Part shown: positions 17,504 through 25,322 of the stretch, one piece after another
Layout of the letters: each line of letters starts with the position of its first letter
How positions within the stretch are numbered: position 1 is the stretch's first letter
NCBI RefSeq assembly: GCF_003634755.1
Contig: NZ_RBXA01000001.1
Coordinates: 682,001-746,000 of the forward strand
From: Flavobacterium limicola
Lineage (GTDB): Bacteria; Bacteroidota; Bacteroidia; Flavobacteriales; Flavobacteriaceae
Length of the DNA: 64,000 nt
Reading direction: 5' to 3'
Position numbers and translations under genes: made by a program
The notes under the pieces: generated by a model
What the model was told of the DNA's origin: nothing
The model's database searches: none
What the model saw: the letters and a program-made list of their open reading frames with translations, nothing else

Positions 17504-18703
17504 TTATTCCAACAACTTCTTACTCACGCGACTGCTTGCAATCAGCGAAGCGACAAAGCCAAGCGTAACAATCGTTCCCATGACAATTAGAACATTTTCG
17601 AGAGAGAAAATCACTGGATATGCAAGTGTAGGAGTAATCATAATCAGTTGAAAATGTTGTTGTAATAACACGATTATAATCCCTAAAACGAGTCCGATAA
17701 TTCCGCCGAAAACGCTCAATAAAGTGCCTTGAAGCAGGAATATTTTTCGTAAATCTTTGATTTCGGTTCCTAGGTTAAAAAGGGTTTTAAGATTTCCTTT
17801 TTTATCTAAAATCATCATAATCAACGCGCCAATCAAATTAAAAAGCGCCACAACAATTACCAAAGTAAATATTAAATACACCGCAATATTTTCGGTATTC
17901 AACATTTTATAGAGCGATTCGTTAAGTTGTGCCCTGTTTTTTACGGTGATTTTATTGTTGAAAATGGTTTGAAGTTTGTTGATGATTGAATTTTCATCAG
18001 CACTAGGTTTTACTTTGATTTCAATTCCAGAAACCTGATTGGTTTTGTATTCTAATAATTCCTGCGCTAAACCTAAATCAGCAAAAACATATTTCGAATC
18101 TAAATCTTCACTTATGGCGTAAATGCCAACAGGGATAATGTCGGTTTTGTTAAACGCTTGTTCTTCATTCTCAATGCTGCCTTTTCCTGCCTTTGGAACC
18201 ATTACTTCCAATTGGTTATTAAAATCGAGTAAACCCATCGAAAATTTCTGGGCAATTCCATAACCCACAACCACTTGATACGTATCAGGTTTCAACCATT
18301 GTCCGTTGAAAAGCTTTTTTTCGATTGCGTTAACCTTGCTGAAATTAGCATCAACACCTTTTAGATAGGTAACTTCCTGTTTTCCGTTAAAAGTGAATAA
18401 GACCCGCTCTTCAATTATTTTGGTATACGAAGCAAGACCGTCAATTTTCTTGATTTGGCTTTCCTGAACGGGAGAAATAAGAAATGATTTCCCTAAAGTG
18501 CTGCTTATTTTAAGGTCGGGATCAATGTCATTGGTAAACGAAAGACTAAAAACTTTCAGTCCGCTAAAAACAGACAAGACTACAAATAAAGCCATCGCGC
18601 CAACAATAATTCCCATACTGGCAATGCGATTGATGATATTTATAGCGTTGTTTTTACTGTTACTAAGAATATACCGTTTGGCTATATAAAGAGGGAAATT
18701 CAA
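17504..18703 (-). CDS. FtsX-like ABC permease (LolC/LolE/MacB fold)
   Basis: Inner-membrane permease of 399 aa. One N-terminal transmembrane helix (IASMGIIVGAMALFVVLSVFSGLK) is followed by a large periplasmic domain (about 55-270) and three C-terminal helices (VYLIFTLVIVVALFNLIGALI, LLSVFGGIIGLVLGIIIVLL, VLIVMGTIVTLGFVASLIAS), the four-helix FtsX/MacB architecture. The N-terminus FPLYIAKRYILSNSKNNAINIINRIA is like LolC/LolE, so lipoprotein release is a plausible role, but the ATPase is not adjacent. It starts only 3 bases after the rbfA stop and is in one operon with it. Confidence 0.9.
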   Translation of the reverse strand: MNFPLYIAKRYILSNSKNNAINIINRIASMGIIVGAMALFVVLSVFSGLKVFSLSFTNDIDPDLKISSTLGKSFLISPVQESQIKKIDGLASYTKIIEERVLFTFNGKQEVTYLKGVDANFSKVNAIEKKLFNGQWLKPDTYQVVVGYGIAQKFSMGLLDFNNQLEVMVPKAGKGSIENEEQAFNKTDIIPVGIYAISEDLDSKYVFADLGLAQELLEYKTNQVSGIEIKVKPSADENSIINKLQTIFNNKITVKNRAQLNESLYKMLNTENIAVYLIFTLVIVVALFNLIGALIMMILDKKGNLKTLFNLGTEIKDLRKIFLLQGTLLSVFGGIIGLVLGIIIVLLQQHFQLIMITPTLAYPVIFSLENVLIVMGTIVTLGFVASLIASSRVSKKLLE

Positions 18704-18706
18704 ATT

Positions 18707-19099
18707 TTATTGAAATCTGCGTTTGTCCAAAAGATCTCTGTTTTCAATAGGATTATCTCTATTTGCTAACGCATTGTCAATCTTTTCGATGTAATCCAAA
18801 GAGTCGTCTATAAAGAAAACCAAATTAGGAACTTTACGCAATTGCAAACGAACACGTTGTGATAAATCATGTTTTATGTTTTTAGCATTGGACTTAACCG
18901 CCTCTAAAATTTCTTTTGCTTTCTCCTGAGGGAAAACACTTAAATGCACTGTAGCTACTGATAAATCTGTAGTTACAGTAACCTTGGATACCGAAATGAT
19001 TAAATTAGCCAATCCGTTTTTTCTCACTTCACCTTGCAGAATATCAACCAAATCTTTTTGGATAACCCCACCTATTTTTTTCTGTCTATTTGTTTCCAT
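18707..19099 (-). CDS. rbfA: 30S ribosome-binding factor RbfA
   Basis: Ribosome maturation factor of 130 aa with a KH-like fold, which binds the 30S subunit and helps 16S rRNA 5'-end maturation and cold adaptation. Family features are the N-terminal RQKKIGGVIQKDLVDILQGE, the central TVTTDLSVATVHLSVFP and the C-terminal LRKVPNLVFFIDDSLDYIEKID. It is the first gene of a two-gene leftward operon with the FtsX-like permease, a usual pair in Flavobacteriia. Confidence 0.95.
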   Translation of the reverse strand: METNRQKKIGGVIQKDLVDILQGEVRKNGLANLIISVSKVTVTTDLSVATVHLSVFPQEKAKEILEAVKSNAKNIKHDLSQRVRLQLRKVPNLVFFIDDSLDYIEKIDNALANRDNPIENRDLLDKRRFQ

Positions 19100-19127
19100 G
19101 CTGCAAAAATACTACTTTTAAGTTTTA

Positions 19128-19143
19128 TCCCGAAGTTTCGGGA
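19128..19143. repeat. short perfect hairpin TCCCGAA-GT-TTCGGGA
   Basis: Seven-bp inverted repeat just upstream of rbfA and left of a larger palindromic repeat. It may belong to the same repeat unit. No T run in either direction. Confidence 0.5.
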
Positions 19144-19181
19144 CAATTTTTAAAAACAACCTAGCAATAGTTGTGTTTTTA

Positions 19182-19262
19182 GGAGCTATTTCCTGCTGTT
19201 TACTATATCTTTCCTGCCGAACACCGGCAAGAAAGGATGCCGTTTCCATCAGGGCTATGGGG
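19182..19262 (+). repeat. dispersed palindromic repeat, copy A
   Basis: Starts GGAGCTATTTCCTGCTG and ends CAGGGCTATGGGG, with a central hairpin whose arms CTTTCCTGCCG (19209-19219) and CGGCAAGAAAG (19225-19235) match at 10 of 11 positions. Flanking words match copies at 32111-32220 and 62047-62150, while the centre differs. It fills the gap between rbfA and the AddA-like gene. Confidence 0.7.
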
Positions 19263-19280
19263 AATTAGAATGCTAATTCT

Positions 19281-19322
19281 CAATCAGAAATCCAAAACCG
19301 TTAATCAGAAATCTAAAATCGT
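19281..19322 (+). repeat. 21-bp tandem repeat, two units
   Basis: Units 19281-19301 and 19302-19322 agree at 18 of 21 positions (core AATCAGAAATCYAAAAYCGT) and end one base before the chosen start codon of the helicase gene. Confidence 0.6.
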
Positions 19323-19323
19323 A

Positions 19324-22300
19324 ATGCAAAGACCTTCCTTCTCCATATATGACGCATCGGCTGGTTCCGGAAAAACGTATGCTTTGGTCAAAGAGTATTT
19401 AAAAATTATTCTTGTTGCCAAAAAAAATGATGCCTATCGCAATATTCTGGCCATTACGTTTACCAACAAAGCGGTGCACGAAATGAAAAGCCGAATTGTA
19501 GGCAGTTTGTCTGAATTTGCCAAAGAAGATCCAAGTGGGAAAGCGCAAGATTTAATGCAGGACCTGGCCATAGATACGGAATTATCCATCATTCAAATCA
19601 AAACCAAATCGCAACAAATAATCAAGCATATCATTCACAATTATGCTGCTTTTGATATTTCGACCATAGATAAGTTCACGCATAAAGTGATTCGTGCTTT
19701 TGCACATGATTTGGGTTTGCCGATGACTTTTGAAGTGACTTTGGATACCGAAAATCTTCTCGTTGAAGCCGTCGATGCCATAATCGCACAGGCTGGTGAA
19801 GATGAAACACTTACGGAATTATTGATTAATTTCACGATAGAAAAAACCGACGATGATAAATCTTGGGATATTTCGCGAGAAATTCTCGATACCGGTCGTT
19901 TGGTTCTCAATGAAAATAACAGAAATGAAATCACGCATTTTCAAGATAAATCCATCGCTGAATTTGTTGAGATAAAAAAGAAACTAGCCGAAGCTTGTAG
20001 AGTTTTAGAAAAAGAAACTGTGGTTTTTGCAGAAGAAACATTGTCGTTAATAGACAAAAATGGAATTGACACTAAATCATTTTCAGCGGGACATTTTCCA
20101 AAACATTTGTTGAGTATTCAAGAAGGAAAATTCAATCCAAAAAACAAAACCTATCACGAATTTGATGATATAAAAATCAATAAAACGGCAAAAGACCGAG
20201 CGATTATTGAAAACATAATCCCAGATTTATTGCAGATTTTGGACCGGATTTATAAAACTTTCGAAAAAAGAGATTTCTACAAAGCTTTTCTTAAAAACAT
20301 TACGCCTTTGTCATTGCTAAATACAGTCAGCAATGAATTAGCAAAAATTCAAAGTGAACAAAATATACTTTCCATTTCCGAATTTAATGCGATTATTCAC
20401 AGGGAGATTCAAAACCAGCCGGCACCTTTTATCTACGAAAGGTTAGGAGAAAGATATCGACATTTTTTTATTGATGAATTTCAGGACACTTCCGAAATGC
20501 AATGGCAGAATTTAATTCCACTGATTGATAACGCGACTTCCAGCGAAATTGATGGCGAAAAAGGAACATTGATGATTGTGGGCGATCCAAAACAATCTAT
20601 TTACAGATGGCGTGGCGGAAAAGCCGAGCAATTTATCGACTTGAGTAAAGAACAAAATCCATTTAATAATCCAGAGAAAGTTCTGGAACATTTAGATAAA
20701 AACTATAGAAGTTATTCGCAGGTAATTGAATTCAACAATGATTTTTTTCAATTAGTATCGAATGAATTTGAACATTTAGATTATAAAGATTTATATGAAA
20801 ATCACAGTCATCAAAAGACAAATGATAAAACGGGCGGTTATGTAAATATTTCTTTTATTCCAAAAATAGAAGCTGCAGAAGACGATGAAGAAACTTTGGA
20901 TAAAACCGAATTATATGTTTTAGCCACATTGAATACGATTCAAAAAGTGATTCGGGAAGGTTTTGAATACAAGGACATCGTGATTCTCACCAGAAAACGA
21001 AGTCAGGGAATTGCGATTGCCAATTATTTAACAGAACAAAAAATTCCGCTTTTGTCATCAGAAACCTTGATGATACAAAACGCTACTGAAGTTCGACTGA
21101 TTATTCATCTGTTGAAATATTTGAAAAATAGTTCTGATTTAGAAGCCAAAGCTAATTTTCTTCAATATTTAGCTCAAAATAGCCAAGATCAATTACCAGT
21201 TCATGATTTTATTGCTAAAGGAATGTCTTTGTTTCAAGAAAGTGAATTTGAAAACTGGTTAATGAGTTTTGATGTTTCTCTTTCGTTTCAAAATATTCGA
21301 AAAAAATCATTGTATGAGGCTGTTGAGGTTATTATTTCAAAATTCCTAAATCCAAAAATAAGTAATGCTTATGTTCAATATTTCTTGGACATTGTTTTGG
21401 AACGAGACATTCGTAATCAAGCGGGAATTTCGGACTTTTTGAATTTTTGGGATAAAAATGCCGAGAAATTCAGCATTCCTTCTCCTGAAGGGAACAATGC
21501 AGTTAGGATTATGACCATTCACAAATCGAAAGGTTTGGAGTTTCCGGTTGTGATTTTTCCTTTCGCTGAAGAAGATTACAACAGAAAACCAAAAGATAAA
21601 CTATGGCTTAACGCCGAAGAGGAAGCTATAGGTTTGCCTAAAGTTTTAATTGATAACAGTATTGCCGTGGAAGGTTTTGGAGAAGAAGCTTCAATGGTTT
21701 ACAACCAAAAAAAGCAGGAAGAATTATTGGATAATATCAATGTTTTGTATGTGGCTTTAACGCGTGCTGAAGAACAATTGTATGTTATTTCCAATATGAA
21801 TTTGTCAAGAAAGGGCGAAATTCCAAAAAATAACATGTGTGCTTTTTTTATTAATTATTTGATTAATAAAGGAGAATTTGATGAAGGTAAATTGGAATAC
21901 GAATTTGGTAATTCAAGCAAATTATCTGAAGAAAAGAAACATGTAGATACTTCTAAAACAATTCCTTTGGTTACAGAAATTCTCAACCCAAAAAACATAA
22001 AAATTGCACAACGGGAAGCTCTTATGTGGGGAACGCACCAACAGGAAGCTATAGAATATGGAAATTTGGTTCACGAAATTTTATCTTTTGTAAAAACAAA
22101 AGCCGACGTGGATTTAGCGATTACAAAATCTATTGAAAGTGGATTGATAACTTTTGCTCAGAAAGAAATAGTTTTTAATACAATTCAGGAAATTGTCAAT
22201 CACAGTGAATTAGAAATTTGTTTTGCCGAAGGAAATGAAGTTTTAAACGAACAAACCATAATCCAAAAGCAAGGAAAAACCATCAAGCCGGATAGAATGG

Positions 22301-22473
22301 CTATCAATAAAGATAAGGAGGTCTTTTTATTGGATTATAAAACTGGAACACACAATCCAAAATACCAATTACAATTGGAGAATTATCAACAGGCAATTGA
22401 ATTAATGGGATATAAAGTGGTAAAAAAAGCACTTATTTACATCGGAAAAGAAATCGATGTAGTAAATTTGTAG
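19324..22473 (+). CDS. UvrD/AddA-like helicase-nuclease
   Basis: Superfamily 1A helicase of 1049 aa from the ATG at 19324 (QRPSFSIYDASAGSGKTYAL). The longer frame from 19237 would translate the intergenic repeat and is rejected. Helicase motifs in order: Walker A DASAGSGKT, Ia AITFTNKAVHEMK, II FIDEFQDTSEMQW, III IVGDPKQSIYRWRGG, IV LDKNYRS, V RIMTIHKSKGLEFPVV, VI NVLYVALTRAEEQLYV. A C-terminal RecB/AddA-type nuclease follows: EYGNLVHEIL and FLLDYKTGTHNPKYQLQL. It should process double-strand breaks for recombination. The AddB-like partner is at 25323, with kbl and ompA between them. Confidence 0.93.
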   Translation: MQRPSFSIYDASAGSGKTYALVKEYLKIILVAKKNDAYRNILAITFTNKAVHEMKSRIVGSLSEFAKEDPSGKAQDLMQDLAIDTELSIIQIKTKSQQIIKHIIHNYAAFDISTIDKFTHKVIRAFAHDLGLPMTFEVTLDTENLLVEAVDAIIAQAGEDETLTELLINFTIEKTDDDKSWDISREILDTGRLVLNENNRNEITHFQDKSIAEFVEIKKKLAEACRVLEKETVVFAEETLSLIDKNGIDTKSFSAGHFPKHLLSIQEGKFNPKNKTYHEFDDIKINKTAKDRAIIENIIPDLLQILDRIYKTFEKRDFYKAFLKNITPLSLLNTVSNELAKIQSEQNILSISEFNAIIHREIQNQPAPFIYERLGERYRHFFIDEFQDTSEMQWQNLIPLIDNATSSEIDGEKGTLMIVGDPKQSIYRWRGGKAEQFIDLSKEQNPFNNPEKVLEHLDKNYRSYSQVIEFNNDFFQLVSNEFEHLDYKDLYENHSHQKTNDKTGGYVNISFIPKIEAAEDDEETLDKTELYVLATLNTIQKVIREGFEYKDIVILTRKRSQGIAIANYLTEQKIPLLSSETLMIQNATEVRLIIHLLKYLKNSSDLEAKANFLQYLAQNSQDQLPVHDFIAKGMSLFQESEFENWLMSFDVSLSFQNIRKKSLYEAVEVIISKFLNPKISNAYVQYFLDIVLERDIRNQAGISDFLNFWDKNAEKFSIPSPEGNNAVRIMTIHKSKGLEFPVVIFPFAEEDYNRKPKDKLWLNAEEEAIGLPKVLIDNSIAVEGFGEEASMVYNQKKQEELLDNINVLYVALTRAEEQLYVISNMNLSRKGEIPKNNMCAFFINYLINKGEFDEGKLEYEFGNSSKLSEEKKHVDTSKTIPLVTEILNPKNIKIAQREALMWGTHQQEAIEYGNLVHEILSFVKTKADVDLAITKSIESGLITFAQKEIVFNTIQEIVNHSELEICFAEGNEVLNEQTIIQKQGKTIKPDRMAINKDKEVFLLDYKTGTHNPKYQLQLENYQQAIELMGYKVVKKALIYIGKEIDVVNL

Positions 22474-22520
22474 CCTAAAAAGTGAATAATTCGCAAAATT
22501 GAACTTTAAAAACATAAAAA

Positions 22521-23714
22521 ATGTACGGAAAAATAAAAGAACATCTTCAAGCAGAATTACAAACTATTGAGGATAACGGAATTTTCAAAAAAGAAAGAAT
22601 TATAACTTCGCCTCAAGGAGCAGAAATCACTATTTCTACAGGAGAAACTGTTCTGAATTTTTGTGCCAATAATTATCTTGGATTATCATCGCACCCAGAA
22701 GTGATTCAGGCTGCTAAAGACGCTTTGGATACGCATGGTTTCGGAATGTCATCAGTTCGTTTTATATGCGGAACTCAGGATATTCACAAAACATTGGAAA
22801 GAAAAATTTCTGAATTTTATGGTACTGAAGACACCATTCTTTACGCTGCAGCTTTTGATGCTAATGGTGGAGTTTTCGAACCTTTATTAGGAGAAAACGA
22901 TGCGATAATTTCAGACAGTTTGAATCATGCTTCTATTATAGACGGTGTTCGTTTGTGTAAGGCGGCTCGTTATCGTTATGAAAATAGCAATATGGAAGAT
23001 TTGGAACAACAATTAATCAAAGCTACTGAGGCAGGAACTCGTTTCAAATTGATTGTTACCGATGGCGTTTTCTCAATGGATGGTGTTGTGGCTCCTTTGG
23101 ATAAAATTTGTGATTTGGCCGATAAATATGATGCGATGGTTATGGTAGATGAATGTCATGCTGCCGGATTTATTGGAGCAACCGGAAAAGGGACGCTAGA
23201 GGCAAAAGGGGTAATGGGAAGAGTTGATATCATTACTGGTACATTAGGGAAAGCACTTGGAGGTGCAATGGGAGGTTATACTACGGCAAAAAAAGAAATT
23301 ATTGAAATATTGCGTCAGCGTTCCAGACCTTATTTATTCTCTAATTCTCTTGCTCCTGCAATTGTTGGTGCGTCTATCAAAGTTTTTGAATTATTAGAAA
23401 AGGATACTACTTTAAGAGATAAACTGGAATGGAACACTAATTATTTCAAAGCAGGAATGAAAAAAGCTGGTTTTGATATTATTGATGGAGATTCAGCTAT
23501 TGTTCCCGTAATGCTTTATGATGCAAAATTGTCACAAAAAATGGCAGATGAACTGTTAAAAAAAGGAATTTATGTTATTGGATTCTTTTTCCCAGTGGTG
23601 CCTAAAGACAAAGCAAGAATTAGAGTACAACTTTCTGCGGCTCACTCTATAGAGCACTTAGACAAGGCAATTAAAGCATTTATTGAGGTCGGAAAAATGT
23701 TAAATGTTGTATAA
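22521..23714 (+). CDS. kbl: glycine C-acetyltransferase (2-amino-3-ketobutyrate CoA ligase)
   Basis: PLP enzyme of the alpha-oxoamine synthase family, 397 aa, matching Kbl length. It cleaves 2-amino-3-ketobutyrate with CoA into glycine and acetyl-CoA in threonine breakdown. PLP lysine is Lys244 in [16 protein letters not shown]; other motifs are [52 protein letters not shown] and [11 protein letters not shown]. The N-terminus [20 protein letters not shown] favours Kbl over BioF or serine palmitoyltransferase. No threonine dehydrogenase is adjacent. It starts 47 bases after the helicase gene. Confidence 0.95.
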   Translation: MYGKIKEHLQAELQTIEDNGIFKKERIITSPQGAEITISTGETVLNFCANNYLGLSSHPEVIQAAKDALDTHGFGMSSVRFICGTQDIHKTLERKISEFYGTEDTILYAAAFDANGGVFEPLLGENDAIISDSLNHASIIDGVRLCKAARYRYENSNMEDLEQQLIKATEAGTRFKLIVTDGVFSMDGVVAPLDKICDLADKYDAMVMVDECHAAGFIGATGKGTLEAKGVMGRVDIITGTLGKALGGAMGGYTTAKKEIIEILRQRSRPYLFSNSLAPAIVGASIKVFELLEKDTTLRDKLEWNTNYFKAGMKKAGFDIIDGDSAIVPVMLYDAKLSQKMADELLKKGIYVIGFFFPVVPKDKARIRVQLSAAHSIEHLDKAIKAFIEVGKMLNVV

Positions 23715-23758
23715 TTCCCACTTTTAATCATGTTTGTAGGTTTTTTTTAACATATTAT

Positions 23759-23789
23759 TTTGTATTTTAAAATTTACGTACTACTTTTG
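23759..23789 (+). promoter_or_regulatory. perfect Bacteroidota promoter of the OmpA-family gene
   Basis: TTTG (23759-23762), 19-base spacer, TACTTTTG (23782-23789): both boxes and the spacing match consensus. Transcription from about 23795 gives a leader of about 30 bases to the ATG at 23827. Consistent with an abundant outer-membrane protein. Confidence 0.75.
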
Positions 23790-23826
23790 CTTATAATTAA
23801 CTAAATTGTAATTAAAAAAATTAAGT

Positions 23827-25260
23827 ATGAAACATCTTAACAAACTTTTTGTTGCTGTAATGATGGTGATGGGCTTAAGCTCTCACGCACAAGACAGTAA
23901 TAATCCTTGGGCTATCTCTTTTGGAGTTAATGCCGTAGACACTAAAACTAGTGCTGGTGGAGGAAATAACTGGCTTGATCGTCATTTCTCTCAACCATTT
24001 GCAGTTAAAGACAATTGGAATATTCTTCCTTCAGTATCATACCTTAGTGTATCGAAATACGTAGGTGATAATTTCTCATTTGGACTTTCTGGTTCTGTGA
24101 ACAAAATCGATAAATATGTGAAATTTGCTCCAACTGCACTTGGTCATGATTCTCGTGGATATGTTGTATCTGATCCAGGAGACTTAATGTACTACGGTAT
24201 TGATGCAACTATCAAATATAGTATGATGAACTTGATCAATTCTAAAGTGATTGATCCGTCTTTATCTGTTGGTGGAGGTTATACATTTTTTGGTGATAGC
24301 AGCTACGGAACTTTAAATCCAGGTGCTGGCTTAACTTTTTGGTTTACTGAAAATGTTGGTTTAGAACTTGCTACAAAATATAAAAAATCTTTTGGTGATA
24401 GAGAAGATGCAGCTGGTGTTCCAGATGCTCCATCACATTTTCAACATTCAGCTGGTCTTATTTTCAAATTTGGAGGAAAAGATACAGATGGAGATGGAAT
24501 ATATGACAAAGATGATGCTTGTCCAGAAGTTGCTGGTTTGAAAGAATTCAACGGATGTCCTGACACTGACGGTGACGGTATTCAAGATAGTGCTGATGCA
24601 TGTCCTGAGGTTGCTGGTTTAGCTGCATTGAATGGTTGTCCTGATACTGACGGAGACGGAATTGCTGATAAAGATGATGCTTGTCCAGAAGTTGCTGGTT
24701 TAGCTGCATTGAACGGTTGTCCTGATGCTGACGGAGATGGTGTTGCAGATAAAGATGACAAATGTCCTTCTGTTGCAGGTCCTAAAGAAAATGCAGGTTG
24801 TCCTTGGCCAGATACTGATGGAGACGGAGTATTAGACAAAGATGACAAATGTCCTGAAGTTAAAGGTACTGTTGCTAACCAAGGTTGTCCAGAAATTACT
24901 GAAGAAGCAATTAAACAATTAAACAATTATGGTAAAACTATCTTGTTTAATTCTGGTAAATCTACTTTTAAACCACAAACTTTCCCAGTTTTACAATCAA
25001 TGGTTTCTATTCTAAAAGAATACCCATATTCTAAATTCATGGTTGAAGGTCACACAGACAGCGATGGAAGTAATGAATTAAACCAAACTTTATCTGAAAA
25101 CAGAGCTGCAGCGGTTAAAAATTACTTAATTGAAAATGGTATCGCTACTGATAGATTAAGATCTACAGGTTTTGGTGAAACTAAACCAATTGATACTAAT
25201 AAAACTGCTAAAGGAAAAGCTAACAACAGAAGAGTTGAAGTATCTTTAATTAAAGAATAA
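23827..25260 (+). CDS. OmpA-family outer membrane protein with TSP3 repeats
   Basis: Outer-membrane protein of 477 aa. A signal peptide (to about SSHAQ) precedes a beta-barrel of roughly 200 residues ([15 protein letters not shown] to [15 protein letters not shown]). Five thrombospondin type-3-like calcium-binding repeats follow, each DxDGDGxxDxxDxCPxVxG...GCP. The C-terminal OmpA domain ([62 protein letters not shown]) binds peptidoglycan. This is the OprF/P60-like major porin layout of flavobacteria. It has a consensus promoter and a strong terminator, so it is monocistronic and probably highly expressed. Confidence 0.97.
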   Translation: MKHLNKLFVAVMMVMGLSSHAQDSNNPWAISFGVNAVDTKTSAGGGNNWLDRHFSQPFAVKDNWNILPSVSYLSVSKYVGDNFSFGLSGSVNKIDKYVKFAPTALGHDSRGYVVSDPGDLMYYGIDATIKYSMMNLINSKVIDPSLSVGGGYTFFGDSSYGTLNPGAGLTFWFTENVGLELATKYKKSFGDREDAAGVPDAPSHFQHSAGLIFKFGGKDTDGDGIYDKDDACPEVAGLKEFNGCPDTDGDGIQDSADACPEVAGLAALNGCPDTDGDGIADKDDACPEVAGLAALNGCPDADGDGVADKDDKCPSVAGPKENAGCPWPDTDGDGVLDKDDKCPEVKGTVANQGCPEITEEAIKQLNNYGKTILFNSGKSTFKPQTFPVLQSMVSILKEYPYSKFMVEGHTDSDGSNELNQTLSENRAAAVKNYLIENGIATDRLRSTGFGETKPIDTNKTAKGKANNRRVEVSLIKE

Positions 25261-25280
25261 TTTTTCCAAAATATTTTTAG

Positions 25281-25312
25281 AAAACGCCCCGATTTATCGG
25301 GGCGTTTTTTTA
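25281..25312 (+). terminator. intrinsic terminator of the OmpA-family gene
   Basis: GC-rich stem AAAACGCCCCGAT with ATCGGGGCGTTTT around a very short loop, then a T run. The strongest terminator in the window. Confidence 0.95.
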
Positions 25313-25322
25313 TTTTTATAGA

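Noticed and set aside
19237..19323. Longer N-terminus of the AddA-like protein
   Set aside because: It would translate the end of repeat copy A and a 21-bp tandem repeat; family proteins begin just before the Walker A motif.
24480..24890. Regular repeats that might look like a CRISPR or tandem array
   Set aside because: They are in frame and encode five DxDGDG calcium-binding repeats of the porin.
24582..24926. Antisense 114-aa frame inside the OmpA-family gene
   Set aside because: It mirrors the regular TSP3 repeats on the other strand; the low-complexity Ser/Pro product has no start signal and no family.
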